Part shown: positions 23,253 through 31,529 of the stretch, one piece after another | How the letters are laid out: each line of letters starts with the position of its first letter | Numbering within the stretch: the stretch's first letter is position 1 | Assembly: GCA_963807065.1 (NCBI GenBank) | Contig: CAWDZQ010000002.1 | Span: forward strand, 1-64,000 | Direction of reading: 5' to 3' | Source: CAWAND01 sp963807065 | Lineage (GTDB): Bacteria > Chloroflexota > Anaerolineae > Anaerolineales > E44-bin32 | Length of the DNA stretch: 64,000 nucleotides | The notes under the pieces: generated by a model | The model's database searches: none | What the model was told of the DNA's origin: nothing | Seen by the model: the letters and a program-made list of their open reading frames with translations, nothing else | Made by a program: the position numbers and the translations under genes

Positions 23253-24236
23253 ATGGCCCGGTCCCAACCCAAGCTTCTCGATCGTCTGCACAACGTCCTG
23301 CAACGCAAACATTACGCTTTCAGCACCGAACGGGCTTACGTCAACTGGGTCCGGCGCTTCATCCTCTTTCACAACAAGCGCCACCCTGCCCAGCTCGGGC
23401 AGGCCGAAGTCGAAGCTTTCCTGACTCACCTCGCCGTTCAACGCGATGTCGCCGCCGCCACTCAGAACCAGGCACTCAACGCCATCGCCTTCTTGTACAA
23501 ACATGTCCTTTTTCAACCTCTGGATTTCGACCTGCAATCGGTGCGAGCCCAACGCCCCCGACACCTGCCCACGGTCCTCTCTAAGGGTGAAGTCGTCGCC
23601 CTCCTTGCCTGTCTTACAGGTACCCACCAGCTGATGGCCCAGATGCTCTATGGCAGCGGCCTGCGGATCAGCGAGTGCGTCAGGCTGCGCATTAAGGACG
23701 TCGATTTCGCCCAATCCCAAATCGTGGTGCGCGACGGCAAGGGATCCAAGGATCGGTTAGCACTCCTCCCCGATCAGCTCCGGCCCCGGCTGGAAAACCA
23801 GCTGTTGCGCGCCAAACGCATCCACGAAAGGGATCTAAAAGACGGGCTTGGCGCCGTCTATCTGCCTTTTGCTCTCGAACGCAAGTACCCGCACGCTCAA
23901 CGCGCTTGGATCTGGCAGTGGGTCTTTCCATCAAGGCAGATGGCCGCCGACCCACGCACGGGTGTCATCCGCCGACATCACCTCAGCCGCTCCAGTTTGC
24001 GCAAGGCCATCGGCCGCGCCGCCAACCTGGCCCAGATTGATAAGCACGTCACGCCCCACACGCTGCGCCACTCTTTCGCCACGCATATGCTCGAGAACGG
24101 CTACGACATCCGCACGGTGCAGGACCTGCTGGGTCACCGCCACGTGTCCACCACTATGATCTATACCCACGTGCTCAATCGCGGTCCGCTGGCCGTCAGG
24201 AGCCCTCTTGACCGGGATCAAGCCGCTCTGGAATAG
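23253..24236 (+). CDS. intI: Integron integrase (tyrosine recombinase)
   Basis: 327 residues. The catalytic set is present: R138 (GSGLRISE), K163/K166 region, H269 and R272 (HTLRHSFATHML), H295 (LLGHRH) and Y304 (TMIYTHV). The integron-specific insert ALERKYPHAQRAWIWQWVFP (about 207-226), which grips the extrahelical bases of folded attC, separates it from XerC/D. The N-terminal SAM-like core-binding domain spans about 5-90. The ATG follows GGGGGTGA. It reads away from the cassettes. Full length, so the integron is potentially active. It catalyses capture at attI and excision between attC sites. Confidence 0.97.
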   Translation: MARSQPKLLDRLHNVLQRKHYAFSTERAYVNWVRRFILFHNKRHPAQLGQAEVEAFLTHLAVQRDVAAATQNQALNAIAFLYKHVLFQPLDFDLQSVRAQRPRHLPTVLSKGEVVALLACLTGTHQLMAQMLYGSGLRISECVRLRIKDVDFAQSQIVVRDGKGSKDRLALLPDQLRPRLENQLLRAKRIHERDLKDGLGAVYLPFALERKYPHAQRAWIWQWVFPSRQMAADPRTGVIRRHHLSRSSLRKAIGRAANLAQIDKHVTPHTLRHSFATHMLENGYDIRTVQDLLGHRHVSTTMIYTHVLNRGPLAVRSPLDRDQAALE

Positions 24237-24294
24237 GTCGCTGGGGTGTCAACCCAACCCAGGTCGGGACGCTGCCCCCACCTCACCCCCCTCG

Positions 24295-24771
24295 CTACCC
24301 AATCCAATCCTGCCATTGCTCCGGCAGGGGCTTGCCCATCGACTTCAAGTACACGCTCACCTTGCCGCAGAAGATCAGCAGGGCCTCCCGGTAGATATCA
24401 AGTTGAATTGCGGGTGATACGCTCCAGTGCCCACGGTCCACTTTGCGGGTCGCCAAGTCCTCTTCTGTTAGACCGCCGACGACGGCCTCGAGCTGCTCGT
24501 CCAGGTCGGTGAACCAGTGGCTCAGGGCCGCGACGCTGTTCCTGCCCTCTCCGGCCGTGGCTGCCGAGGCCAGATCCATCTTGAACGTCCGAAAGGAGTC
24601 GATGTAGCCGGTCTGCACGGCGCCCAACTCCCGGCACAAGTCCCCCAATGAAGGGTTCGCTCCCGGCGGATGGAAGACCAGTTCGTCGTCGCCTACGATT
24701 TCCATCAGTTGCCTGCGAAGATCCAGGTACATGCGAAACAAAGGATAGGTGCTCTCGATCAGGCTGTTCAT
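24295..24771 (-). CDS. DinB-like protein
   Basis: 158 residues, mostly helical. SLGDLCRELGAVQTGYIDSF and LTEEDLATRKVDRGHWSVSP resemble the DinB/DUF664 bundle, and the C-terminal helix DIYREALLIFCGKVSVYLKSMGK replaces the usual HxxxH with other residues, so metal binding is doubtful. It is the first gene beyond intI and marks the return to chromosomal sequence of higher GC content. It converges with intI, leaving a gap of 58 bases. The function is unknown. Confidence 0.7.
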   Translation of the reverse strand: MNSLIESTYPLFRMYLDLRRQLMEIVGDDELVFHPPGANPSLGDLCRELGAVQTGYIDSFRTFKMDLASAATAGEGRNSVAALSHWFTDLDEQLEAVVGGLTEEDLATRKVDRGHWSVSPAIQLDIYREALLIFCGKVSVYLKSMGKPLPEQWQDWIG

Positions 24772-25075
24772 CGCTGGTCTCCCTTTTGTGGACTCACACG
24801 GTATCCCTGTCCAGCCCGTGGGATCCGATGACGAAAACGACCCCCAAACCGGCCTGGTCGCTCCCTCTTACACTTACTCTCGCCAGGCTCTCGAAGTTCG
24901 CCATGACTTGCGCCAATCACCGTGACAGTTTGTGAAGACGATCACAATCACTGGCTGCAGCCGGAGCCTATGGAATGTGCGCGAGAAGTTGGCCCTTGCC
25001 ACCCACGCCATTCTGTGTATCCTCGATGTCTCACGCCGCATTACCGAGCAGACAACTCAGACATGAGGATGATCT
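24772..25075. other. Intergenic stretch without recognised features
   Basis: About 300 bases between divergent genes. It should hold promoters for both, but I see no convincing consensus hexamers, RNA gene or repeat. Confidence 0.5.
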
Positions 25076-26449
25076 ATGGCAACGACGAATGCAAAGCGTC
25101 CCGCACGCAAACGGTCGTGGGTCTGGTGGGCCGCCGGCGGATGCGTCCTTCTGCTCCTGCTGGCTTGTGCCATCGCAGCCGCTGTGGGCGCTTATCTCTA
25201 CTTTCAGCGCAACGCTTCTTCGGCTGACCAACCGACGGTTGAATACATTCTTGATTCGTCGCCCCGCATGGCCCTTTCCACGCAGGGCAACAGCCGCATT
25301 GAAGTCGCCCGGGGCGTCATGGCGGAGATCGTCCGTCCCGCCAATCCGGACCTTACTTCCGGGCTGCGTGTTTTCGGCAACGGCGCTCTGCCTCAGCCCT
25401 GCCAGGATACGCAACTGATCGTGCCCTTCGCCCAATCCAACCAGGACCAGATCGCCACGCAGCTCGGGGACGTGACGGTCGGCGCCAACTCGGACGCCGC
25501 CTTGAGTGAGGCCATGATCGCCGCCATCAAGGACCTGGCCGCCACGGGCGGACCCCATTCGCTGGTGGTGGTCACCGGTGGGGCGGACGCCTGCAACCCA
25601 CAGGCCGGCGAGCTGATCGCCCAAGAAGCCGACCGAGCCGGTATCGACCTGAAGACGTATGTGGTTGGCTACCAGGTGCCCGATGCTGAAGCCGAAGCTC
25701 TGAAGACCCAGGTCGGTTCGATTCCCGGCGCTAACCTGCAAACCGCCAAGGATGAAGCCGGCTTGCGCAAGATATTATCTGCTATCCAGGCCCAGGTTGA
25801 CGCCTCCGCCGCATCCGGCGGTCAGGCCAGCACCGGACAAACGGCCTGCGATCACCCCTATTTCCCCCTGCGCTCCGGAGCCACCTGGACCTACGGCGGC
25901 GCCGTTCCTTTCACGTGGACAGTGAACTCAGTGTCCGGCAACCAGCAGAGCGCCACGGCTGCGGTGAGCATCGACTTCTCGGATGGCTCTTTCTCAACTG
26001 AGTGGCAGTGTTCTTCAAGCGGCATCCTGTACTCCGAACTGAGCGGCCTCGTTGGAGCAGGTATTCCCGGCGGGGTTGATCTAAACATGGTCTCGACCAG
26101 CGGCGTGACGCTGCCCTCGGCGGCCCTGCTCACCTCGGGCGGTTCGTGGAACAGCAGCTACACCATGGGATTGAGCATCGATCTCCCCGGGATCAGCGGA
26201 TCCTATGGCATGCAGTCGTCTGAATCACACCAGGCCGGGTCTCCCCAGAGTCTGACCACCGACCTTGGCACTTTTGACGTGGTCCCGGTCACCTCCACGG
26301 GCACGCTCTCCATAACCGGACTATCCGACTTCAGCACCGATTACACATCCACGGTGTGGTATGCGAAGGGCGTGGGCATCGTGCGAATCGAATCGAACGG
26401 CGCAGGCGAGAGCGCTGTGCTCGACCTCCAGAGTTACAACATTCCATAA
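25076..26449 (+). CDS. Membrane-anchored VWA-domain protein
   Basis: 457 residues. A basic N-terminus is followed by one membrane segment (about 15-38), then a von Willebrand A fold (about 52-240): VEYILDSSPRMALS where a MIDAS motif would be, SDAALSEAMIAAIKDLAA and HSLVVVTGGADACNP. The MIDAS is incomplete (D-S-S then P), so metal binding is uncertain. The C-terminal half is a Gly/Ser-rich beta domain of unknown family. It is probably exported and tail-out, binding a partner. It converges on the kinase genes across a strong terminator. Confidence 0.75.
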   Translation: MATTNAKRPARKRSWVWWAAGGCVLLLLLACAIAAAVGAYLYFQRNASSADQPTVEYILDSSPRMALSTQGNSRIEVARGVMAEIVRPANPDLTSGLRVFGNGALPQPCQDTQLIVPFAQSNQDQIATQLGDVTVGANSDAALSEAMIAAIKDLAATGGPHSLVVVTGGADACNPQAGELIAQEADRAGIDLKTYVVGYQVPDAEAEALKTQVGSIPGANLQTAKDEAGLRKILSAIQAQVDASAASGGQASTGQTACDHPYFPLRSGATWTYGGAVPFTWTVNSVSGNQQSATAAVSIDFSDGSFSTEWQCSSSGILYSELSGLVGAGIPGGVDLNMVSTSGVTLPSAALLTSGGSWNSSYTMGLSIDLPGISGSYGMQSSESHQAGSPQSLTTDLGTFDVVPVTSTGTLSITGLSDFSTDYTSTVWYAKGVGIVRIESNGAGESAVLDLQSYNIP

Positions 26450-26472
26450 CTTAGACGTTTGACTGAATGCCA

Positions 26473-26499
26473 GGGCCGGAGGGAAACCCCCTCCGGCCC
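26473..26499. terminator. Bidirectional terminator
   Basis: GGGCCGGAGGG and CCCTCCGGCCC form an 11-bp perfect stem with a 5-base loop between two convergent genes. Confidence 0.8.
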
Positions 26500-26507
26500 A
26501 GATTTGC

Positions 26508-28100
26508 TTAATGTGTAACTTGAAGGTCGTCGAATGCCACTTGCAGAGGGGGCTCGCCGGCCAGTCCAGCCAGCAGTCCGACATCGCCCGGCACTGGATC
26601 CGGATCTGTCGCTTGGCCGATTGGATTTCCGTCGACGGTAAGTATCACGGCGGATCCGCTGCATTCCAGCCCCATCTGGTGCTTCCCCTGCCCGATCCCC
26701 TGAAGTAGCTGCGACGCCGTCCAGCCCACCAGGTCACTTGCCGCCCCGGCCCGGACCTGCCAGAAGCGGTAGCTGCCCGATCCGCTGATCGCGGCTGCCG
26801 TGTAGTCCTGCCCGCCTGAACGCCAACGGCAGACAGCGCCGATTTCCGTTTCGGGCGGGCCCTCAAGCTGTTCGAAAGCCGCCCCCAGCGAGATGTCGCT
26901 CTCGCTTAGCCGGCCCGAGGTGGATACGTATTCCACTCCCGTACGCTGGACGGTGAAGAGCAGGCGCCCATCGGCGTAGGCTACATTGCCATCGGCGTCC
27001 TGCAGCACGGCGAAACCGCTCTTTGGGTCCGAGAAGTCATCCGCCAGCGGCAGGCCGGCCAGGGGTGGGGCATCCATGGCTGCCGACACGGCCGTCGCCG
27101 GCCGAGTGGAGGTCGGCGTGGCCGTCTGCGTTCGAGACAGGAGAGCTACTCCTGCGGCCCCAGCCGCCAACACCACCAGCCCCCCCATCCCCAAGACCCC
27201 CAACCCGATCAACCAGATCCAGGGCGAACGGCGCCGCCGAGGTCTCTCCAGCCCCGTCGCCTCCAGCGGCTGGGCCATCGCCCAGGCAATCTCGTCGACC
27301 AGGGCCCGGGCCGTCGCCGGGCGCGCTTCCGGTTGCTTGGCCATGCCATGCGCCAGCGCCCGGTCCACCGCCTGGGGAAGGCTCTGGTTCAGCGCATGTG
27401 CGGAAGGGATAGGATCTTCAATGTGGCGGACGATGGTCCCTAGTGCCGTCTCACTTGTGTAGGGCTTGTGCCCGGTGAGCAGCTCAAAGGCGGTCACTGC
27501 CAGCGCATAAGTATCCGATGCCGGGCCCGCCGGGCGCCCCTGCCCCTGCTCCGGGGACATGTAGGCTGCGCTGCCGGTCGGAAGACCCTCGCCAGCTTCC
27601 TTCAGGACGCCTGCGATACCGAAGTCGCCCAGATAGGCGTTCCCGGTTTCATCCAGGAGCATGTTGCTGGGCTTGATGTCGCGGTGGATCAGGCCCCGGG
27701 TGTGGGCGAAGTCGATCGCTTCGGCCATGGCCCTGAGCCAACCCAGCGCCTGGCCGCCCGAAACCGGGCCGGCCGCCAAACAGTCGGCGATGGTGCCCCC
27801 AGGCAGATAGCGCATCGCCAGGTAGGGTACGCCTCCCACCTCACCGTAGTCGTACAGGGGGACGATGCGCGGATGCTCCAGGCGCGCCACCACCTCCGCT
27901 TCGCCTCGAAATTGGGCCAGATCCGCCTGGCGCGCCTCACCCGGGCGTCCAAGCAGCTTCAGGGCGACCGTCCGGTTGGTCGAAATCTGTTGGGCGCGGT
28001 ACACCGCCCCCATGCCTCCGCGGCCGGCTTGACCGACCACGCGGTAGCCAGGGATCTCCGGCAGCGGTTCCGGGCGCAACGTTGGGCTGCTGTCACTCAT
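26508..28100 (-). CDS. Membrane Ser/Thr protein kinase (PknB-like) with a lectin-like outer domain
   Basis: 530 residues. The kinase domain spans about 18-280: Gly-rich loop GQAGRGGMGAV, ATP-binding K48 (VALKLL), catalytic HRDIKPSN (D141) and DFG (D159-G161), then MSPEQGQGRPAGPASDTYAL. One membrane segment follows (about 293-318). The outer part (about 345-530) has strand motifs DDFSDPKSGFAVLQDADGN and VDGNPIGQATD, typical of DUF1080/concanavalin-like domains. It begins 3 bases after the stop of the upstream kinase gene, so the two form an operon. It should sense an outside ligand and phosphorylate cytoplasmic proteins. Confidence 0.9.
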   Translation of the reverse strand: MSDSSPTLRPEPLPEIPGYRVVGQAGRGGMGAVYRAQQISTNRTVALKLLGRPGEARQADLAQFRGEAEVVARLEHPRIVPLYDYGEVGGVPYLAMRYLPGGTIADCLAAGPVSGGQALGWLRAMAEAIDFAHTRGLIHRDIKPSNMLLDETGNAYLGDFGIAGVLKEAGEGLPTGSAAYMSPEQGQGRPAGPASDTYALAVTAFELLTGHKPYTSETALGTIVRHIEDPIPSAHALNQSLPQAVDRALAHGMAKQPEARPATARALVDEIAWAMAQPLEATGLERPRRRRSPWIWLIGLGVLGMGGLVVLAAGAAGVALLSRTQTATPTSTRPATAVSAAMDAPPLAGLPLADDFSDPKSGFAVLQDADGNVAYADGRLLFTVQRTGVEYVSTSGRLSESDISLGAAFEQLEGPPETEIGAVCRWRSGGQDYTAAAISGSGSYRFWQVRAGAASDLVGWTASQLLQGIGQGKHQMGLECSGSAVILTVDGNPIGQATDPDPVPGDVGLLAGLAGEPPLQVAFDDLQVTH

Positions 28101-28103
28101 GGA

Positions 28104-29996
28104 CTATTTAACCCTCACCCGGCTCACGCTGTCCCCGGCTTCTCCCACCACCCAGATATCAACACATTTGGCCCCGCAGCCCACGGAGCTCACGGCATAC
28201 GGGCCGCCCGGCACCGATAGGGTTTGAGTGACCCGGCCGGTATCGACCGAGATCCGCAGAAGCTGGTTGCCGCGTTGCGTGACCACCCACAGGGACTGGC
28301 CGTCGAAGGTCAGCGCCACCGGGTGGCCATCGACGGAAAGGCTGGTCAGTACGGCCCCATTCCCGACATCCATAGCGACTACCTGGTTGGCGTCCGCCAA
28401 CGCGACCCACAGCAGTGCACCGTCGAACGCCAGGCCGGTCGGCCCTCCCTGCATCGCCACCGTGCTTGAGACGGCTCCGGTGACTGGGTCGATCCGCAGG
28501 ACGGAATCCGCTTTGCTGTTCGCCACCCACAGGGCATCGCCCACTTGGACCAGGGATTGGGCCCCCTGTCCCACGTTGTATTCTCCAGTCACGCCCTGCT
28601 GCGGGTCAATCTTCATCAAGGTCCCGCCGATATCGCTCAAGGCCCAGAGGCTGCCGTCCGCCGCCGACACGGTGCTCGGAACGTTGGGCAGTTGGATCGA
28701 CTGGCCCAACTGGTGGGAGTTGATGTCAAACGGTGTAAGCGTTTGATGGAGCGCGCCTGCCAGCCACAAGCCACCGTTCAATTCGGCCAGGCCCACCGGC
28801 AGGTCGTCCACCGGGTACGTGCCCAGGGCTTTCCCACACGGGTCATTAAATTCCTGGCAGTCCTGCGCCTGGAGCTGGACCAGGGTGTTGTCGAAGCCGT
28901 TGGTGACCCAAACCGCGCCATCCAGGGGCAGGATGGCGCGTGGCGAGTCACCCACCGGGTAGGTATGCACGCTCGAACCGGACAAGGGGCCGCGGGCAAA
29001 GAAGATGATGGCCGCGATGACAACCACACCCACCACGGCGATCCCGCCCACCCCCAACACCAGCGCCGGCAGCGCCCAGCGCCGACGCGCAGGACGGCTC
29101 CGCGGCCGGACAGATGCCGCCGAGGCCGGCGCAGCCCCGGGCGCCATGCCCGGCGCTGCGGCTGGGGATACCCGCCCCTGCAATGACTCTCGCAGCTCCT
29201 GCATGAATATCGTGGCCCGCGCCGGCCGCATGTTGGGGTCCTTGGCCAGGGCGCGGTTCATGGTGCCGTCAACCTCGGGGGGCAGATCTCGAGCCAGCGT
29301 CCGAATCGACCGGGGAGGCTCGCTGAGATGCTTGCGGATGAACTCCATCGGCGTATTGGCTTCGAAGGGCCGCGCCCCTGAAAGCGCTTCGAAGGCCATG
29401 ATGGCGAAGGAGTAGATGTCGCTCCGGGCGTCGAGATGCTCGCCACGCGCCTGCTCGGGGGACATGTAGGCGGGCGTTCCTAAGACACTTCCGGTCTTGG
29501 TCAGATCCCGCGAGCCTTCCATGGTCTTGGCCAGCCCGAAATCCGCCAAATAGCCATTGTGAGAATCGTCCAGCAGGACGTTGCCCGGCTTCAGGTCACG
29601 GTGAATGATGTCGCGCTCATGAGCGTAGTCCAGGGCCTCGGCCACATGATCCAGGATGCCCAGGAGCTCTTCCCGTCCCAACGAGCGGGCTTTCAGGTGG
29701 TCGTGAAGCGAGCCGCCGCCCATATAGCGCATCACGATGTAGGGGTCGCCTTCAATCACCCCGAAATCATAGACCGGGAGGATATGGGGGTGCTCAAGCT
29801 GGGCGATGATGTCCACTTCTCGCTTGAAGCGTTCGAGCATCTCACGGTCGCCGGCCAGTCCGGTGGACAGCACCTTCAACACCACCCGGCGGTGAATCGA
29901 CGGTTGGTCGGCCAGATAGACGGCGCCCATCCCGCCCTCGCCGATCTTCTTTTCGACCACGTACTGCCCGATCTTTACGCCCGGCCCAATGGCCAT
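28104..29996 (-). CDS. Membrane Ser/Thr protein kinase with an outer beta-propeller
   Basis: 630 residues from the ATG at 29996, which has GGAGGAAGG upstream. The kinase domain spans about 10-275: GEGGMGAVYLAD, K41, HRDLKPGN (D134), DFG (D152), TPAYMSPEQARGEHLDARSD. A proline/alanine linker and membrane segment (about 330-360) lead to repeats such as LWVANSKADSVLRIDPVTG and LWVALADANQVVAMDVGNG, an NHL/YVTN or Vgb-lyase-like propeller. It resembles mycobacterial PknD in layout. First gene of a two-kinase operon with the gene at 26508-28100. Confidence 0.92.
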   Translation of the reverse strand: MAIGPGVKIGQYVVEKKIGEGGMGAVYLADQPSIHRRVVLKVLSTGLAGDREMLERFKREVDIIAQLEHPHILPVYDFGVIEGDPYIVMRYMGGGSLHDHLKARSLGREELLGILDHVAEALDYAHERDIIHRDLKPGNVLLDDSHNGYLADFGLAKTMEGSRDLTKTGSVLGTPAYMSPEQARGEHLDARSDIYSFAIMAFEALSGARPFEANTPMEFIRKHLSEPPRSIRTLARDLPPEVDGTMNRALAKDPNMRPARATIFMQELRESLQGRVSPAAAPGMAPGAAPASAASVRPRSRPARRRWALPALVLGVGGIAVVGVVVIAAIIFFARGPLSGSSVHTYPVGDSPRAILPLDGAVWVTNGFDNTLVQLQAQDCQEFNDPCGKALGTYPVDDLPVGLAELNGGLWLAGALHQTLTPFDINSHQLGQSIQLPNVPSTVSAADGSLWALSDIGGTLMKIDPQQGVTGEYNVGQGAQSLVQVGDALWVANSKADSVLRIDPVTGAVSSTVAMQGGPTGLAFDGALLWVALADANQVVAMDVGNGAVLTSLSVDGHPVALTFDGQSLWVVTQRGNQLLRISVDTGRVTQTLSVPGGPYAVSSVGCGAKCVDIWVVGEAGDSVSRVRVK

Positions 29997-30213
29997 AACT
30001 ACCTTCCTCCACCCCAGCCTTGCTCCGCCCGGTCCACCAATTGAAGCCCCCTCGAGCCCTGCGCATTTCGTACCGCCCCGAAAGATAGCACACTTCTCGA
30101 CCCGCCTCCAAGCCTTCAAGACCAGCCCAGTTTGGGATTGTGATTTCTATCACTATCTTGTCAGAAGCCGGGGGGATAGAGTAGCAAACAAGTGTCTTGA
30201 GAACCTGGAGCTC

Positions 30214-30612
30214 ATGATGAATGCCCTGGATGTGAACGCTCTCCGACTGCACGTGCCGGTGCTCGGTTGGCTGTATGTGATCGCCAATGCGGCCCTGCTG
30301 GTCGCCGGCTTGGTGGCCCTGATTCTCTTAGGCGGAATCGGGGTGGCGGTTCAGGACCCCATCGCCTACCGGATCCTCACCCTGGTGGGCGTCCTTGCCC
30401 TGGTGCTGTTCTTCCTTCTCGGGCTGCCCGGGCTCATCGCCGGTATAGGCCTGCTCCGCCGACGCCCCTGGGCGCGCATTCTTGCTCTGGTGATCGGCAT
30501 CCTGGGCCTTGCGGCCTTTCCGATCGGCACGGCGCTGGGGGTGTATGCCTTCTTCGTGCTCCTGCAAGCTGGGGCCAGCCAGTACTTTGACACGCCATCC
30601 GCCGGCGGCTGA
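30214..30612 (+). CDS. Small multi-pass membrane protein
   Basis: 132 residues with three to four hydrophobic segments: LGWLYVIANAALLVAGLVAL, ILTLVGVLALVLFFLLGLPG and WARILALVIGILGLAAF. It begins with ATG ATG after CTGGAG. The pattern GIGLLRRRPWARILALVIGI occurs in many small uncharacterised membrane proteins of Chloroflexota and Actinobacteria. Function is unknown. It is divergent from the kinase operon. Confidence 0.7.
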   Translation: MMNALDVNALRLHVPVLGWLYVIANAALLVAGLVALILLGGIGVAVQDPIAYRILTLVGVLALVLFFLLGLPGLIAGIGLLRRRPWARILALVIGILGLAAFPIGTALGVYAFFVLLQAGASQYFDTPSAGG

Positions 30613-30656
30613 GCAGACGCGATCAGGGATCCTGAGATCACCTCTTTAAAACGCCG

Positions 30657-30678
30657 GGAGCCGGGCCAGCCCGGCTCC
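30657..30678. terminator. Bidirectional terminator
   Basis: GGAGCCGGGC-CA-GCCCGGCTCC, a perfect 10-bp stem between convergent genes, followed by TT on the plus strand. Confidence 0.7.
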
Positions 30679-30702
30679 TTCGACGTGGTGCTTGAGGATC
30701 GC

Positions 30703-30885
30703 TTAGAGCGAGATCAGGATCAATGTCACTGCGCTTGCCACAACGGCTGCCATCGTCCAATTGAAGCCCTTTGCGCCGTGTTGCTTGGGCAATGAGGCCA
30801 GCAGTCTTGCCTTTTCGGCCTCCCGGTGGGCATCTGCGATCTTGAACTCCGCCAGTTTCTGTGCCACATAAGGATTGGGGAACAT
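30703..30885 (-). CDS. Small protein with a C-terminal membrane anchor
   Basis: 60 residues: a charged N-terminal half (AQKLAEFKIADAHREAEKARL) and a hydrophobic C-terminus (TMAAVVASAVTLILISL). The ATG is preceded by AGGAGG at ideal spacing. It looks like a tail-anchored small protein of unknown function. It is short, but the ribosome binding site and composition support it. Confidence 0.65.
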   Translation of the reverse strand: MFPNPYVAQKLAEFKIADAHREAEKARLLASLPKQHGAKGFNWTMAAVVASAVTLILISL

Positions 30886-31054
30886 TTCAGCCTCCTGTTT
30901 TCATCATCCGCTCGTTTTGTCTTTCTTGTCCCCACTATAGCCACCGGGTGTGTTTCTAGAGTCTTTGCAGCGTTGATGGGGCGTGTTTTCTGGGATTGAC
31001 GTTCGAATTCGCCTGTTTTTGACCCCGTTTGCGGCTGAATCTGCCTCCATTCGC

Positions 31055-31330
31055 CTAGCAGAGCTCCAAAATGGTCAGTCCGGCGCCCAGGGCCGACACC
31101 ACAGCAGGATCGCTCCCGCTCGCCAGAGTCAGGCGATCTCCTTTGCGCAACACGAAGTCCGCTCCGTCGAACGTCACCCACGCACGGCCCGTCAGGACCT
31201 GCAGGTGCTGGCCCTGGCGGTGGGTGACCCAGAGACCGTCTCGCTCGAGCGCTTGAAGCCCCGCTTCTCCCTCGGCCTTGCCATGGTCAATGATGGCGCA
31301 CATCGTTGTGCCGGCTGTCTTCGCGTACAT
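31055..31330 (-). CDS. DUF2917-like cupin-fold protein
   Basis: About 91 residues. LWVTHRQGQHLQVLTGRAWV, TFDGADFVLRKGDRLTL and a final LTILEL follow the DUF2917 pattern, a small beta-barrel protein of unknown role. The ATG at 31330 is chosen because GGAGGT precedes it; a longer reading starts at 31348. It is divergent from the large regulator gene that follows. Confidence 0.75.
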   Translation of the reverse strand: MYAKTAGTTMCAIIDHGKAEGEAGLQALERDGLWVTHRQGQHLQVLTGRAWVTFDGADFVLRKGDRLTLASGSDPAVVSALGAGLTILELC

Positions 31331-31529
31331 CTTGCACCTCCCACGCATGAATTGGCTTTTGTCAGCCCAACTCTACTTTCCTAGCGTGAGCCCACCGTTG
31401 TCGCCCGCGTTGGTTGAGCGTGTTTTCCATGCCCACATGCGGCGAGGGATGCTATACTCGGTCCACTGGTCGCCCGACACCAACTCACCAACCCACCCAG
31501 CAACTGCCGTCCGCGGACACCCAACCCAC

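Larger units (their letters stand above)
1..24236. mobile_element. Chromosomal integron: intI plus a 20-attC cassette array
   Basis: An integron integrase on the plus strand borders an array of repeated sites of about 124 bp spaced 0.45-1.5 kb apart (IS-interrupted cassettes are longer). Each site starts with a GCCTAAC-like box and ends with a GTTAGGC-like box on the plus strand. Cassette genes are on the minus strand and end just before a site, as expected for gene-attC units inserted at an attI next to intI. The array reaches the left edge, so its far end is not seen. The similarity of the attC sites resembles sedentary chromosomal integrons such as the Vibrio superintegron. No conjugation or transposition genes for the whole unit are visible. 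The host assignment is inference. Confidence 0.95.
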
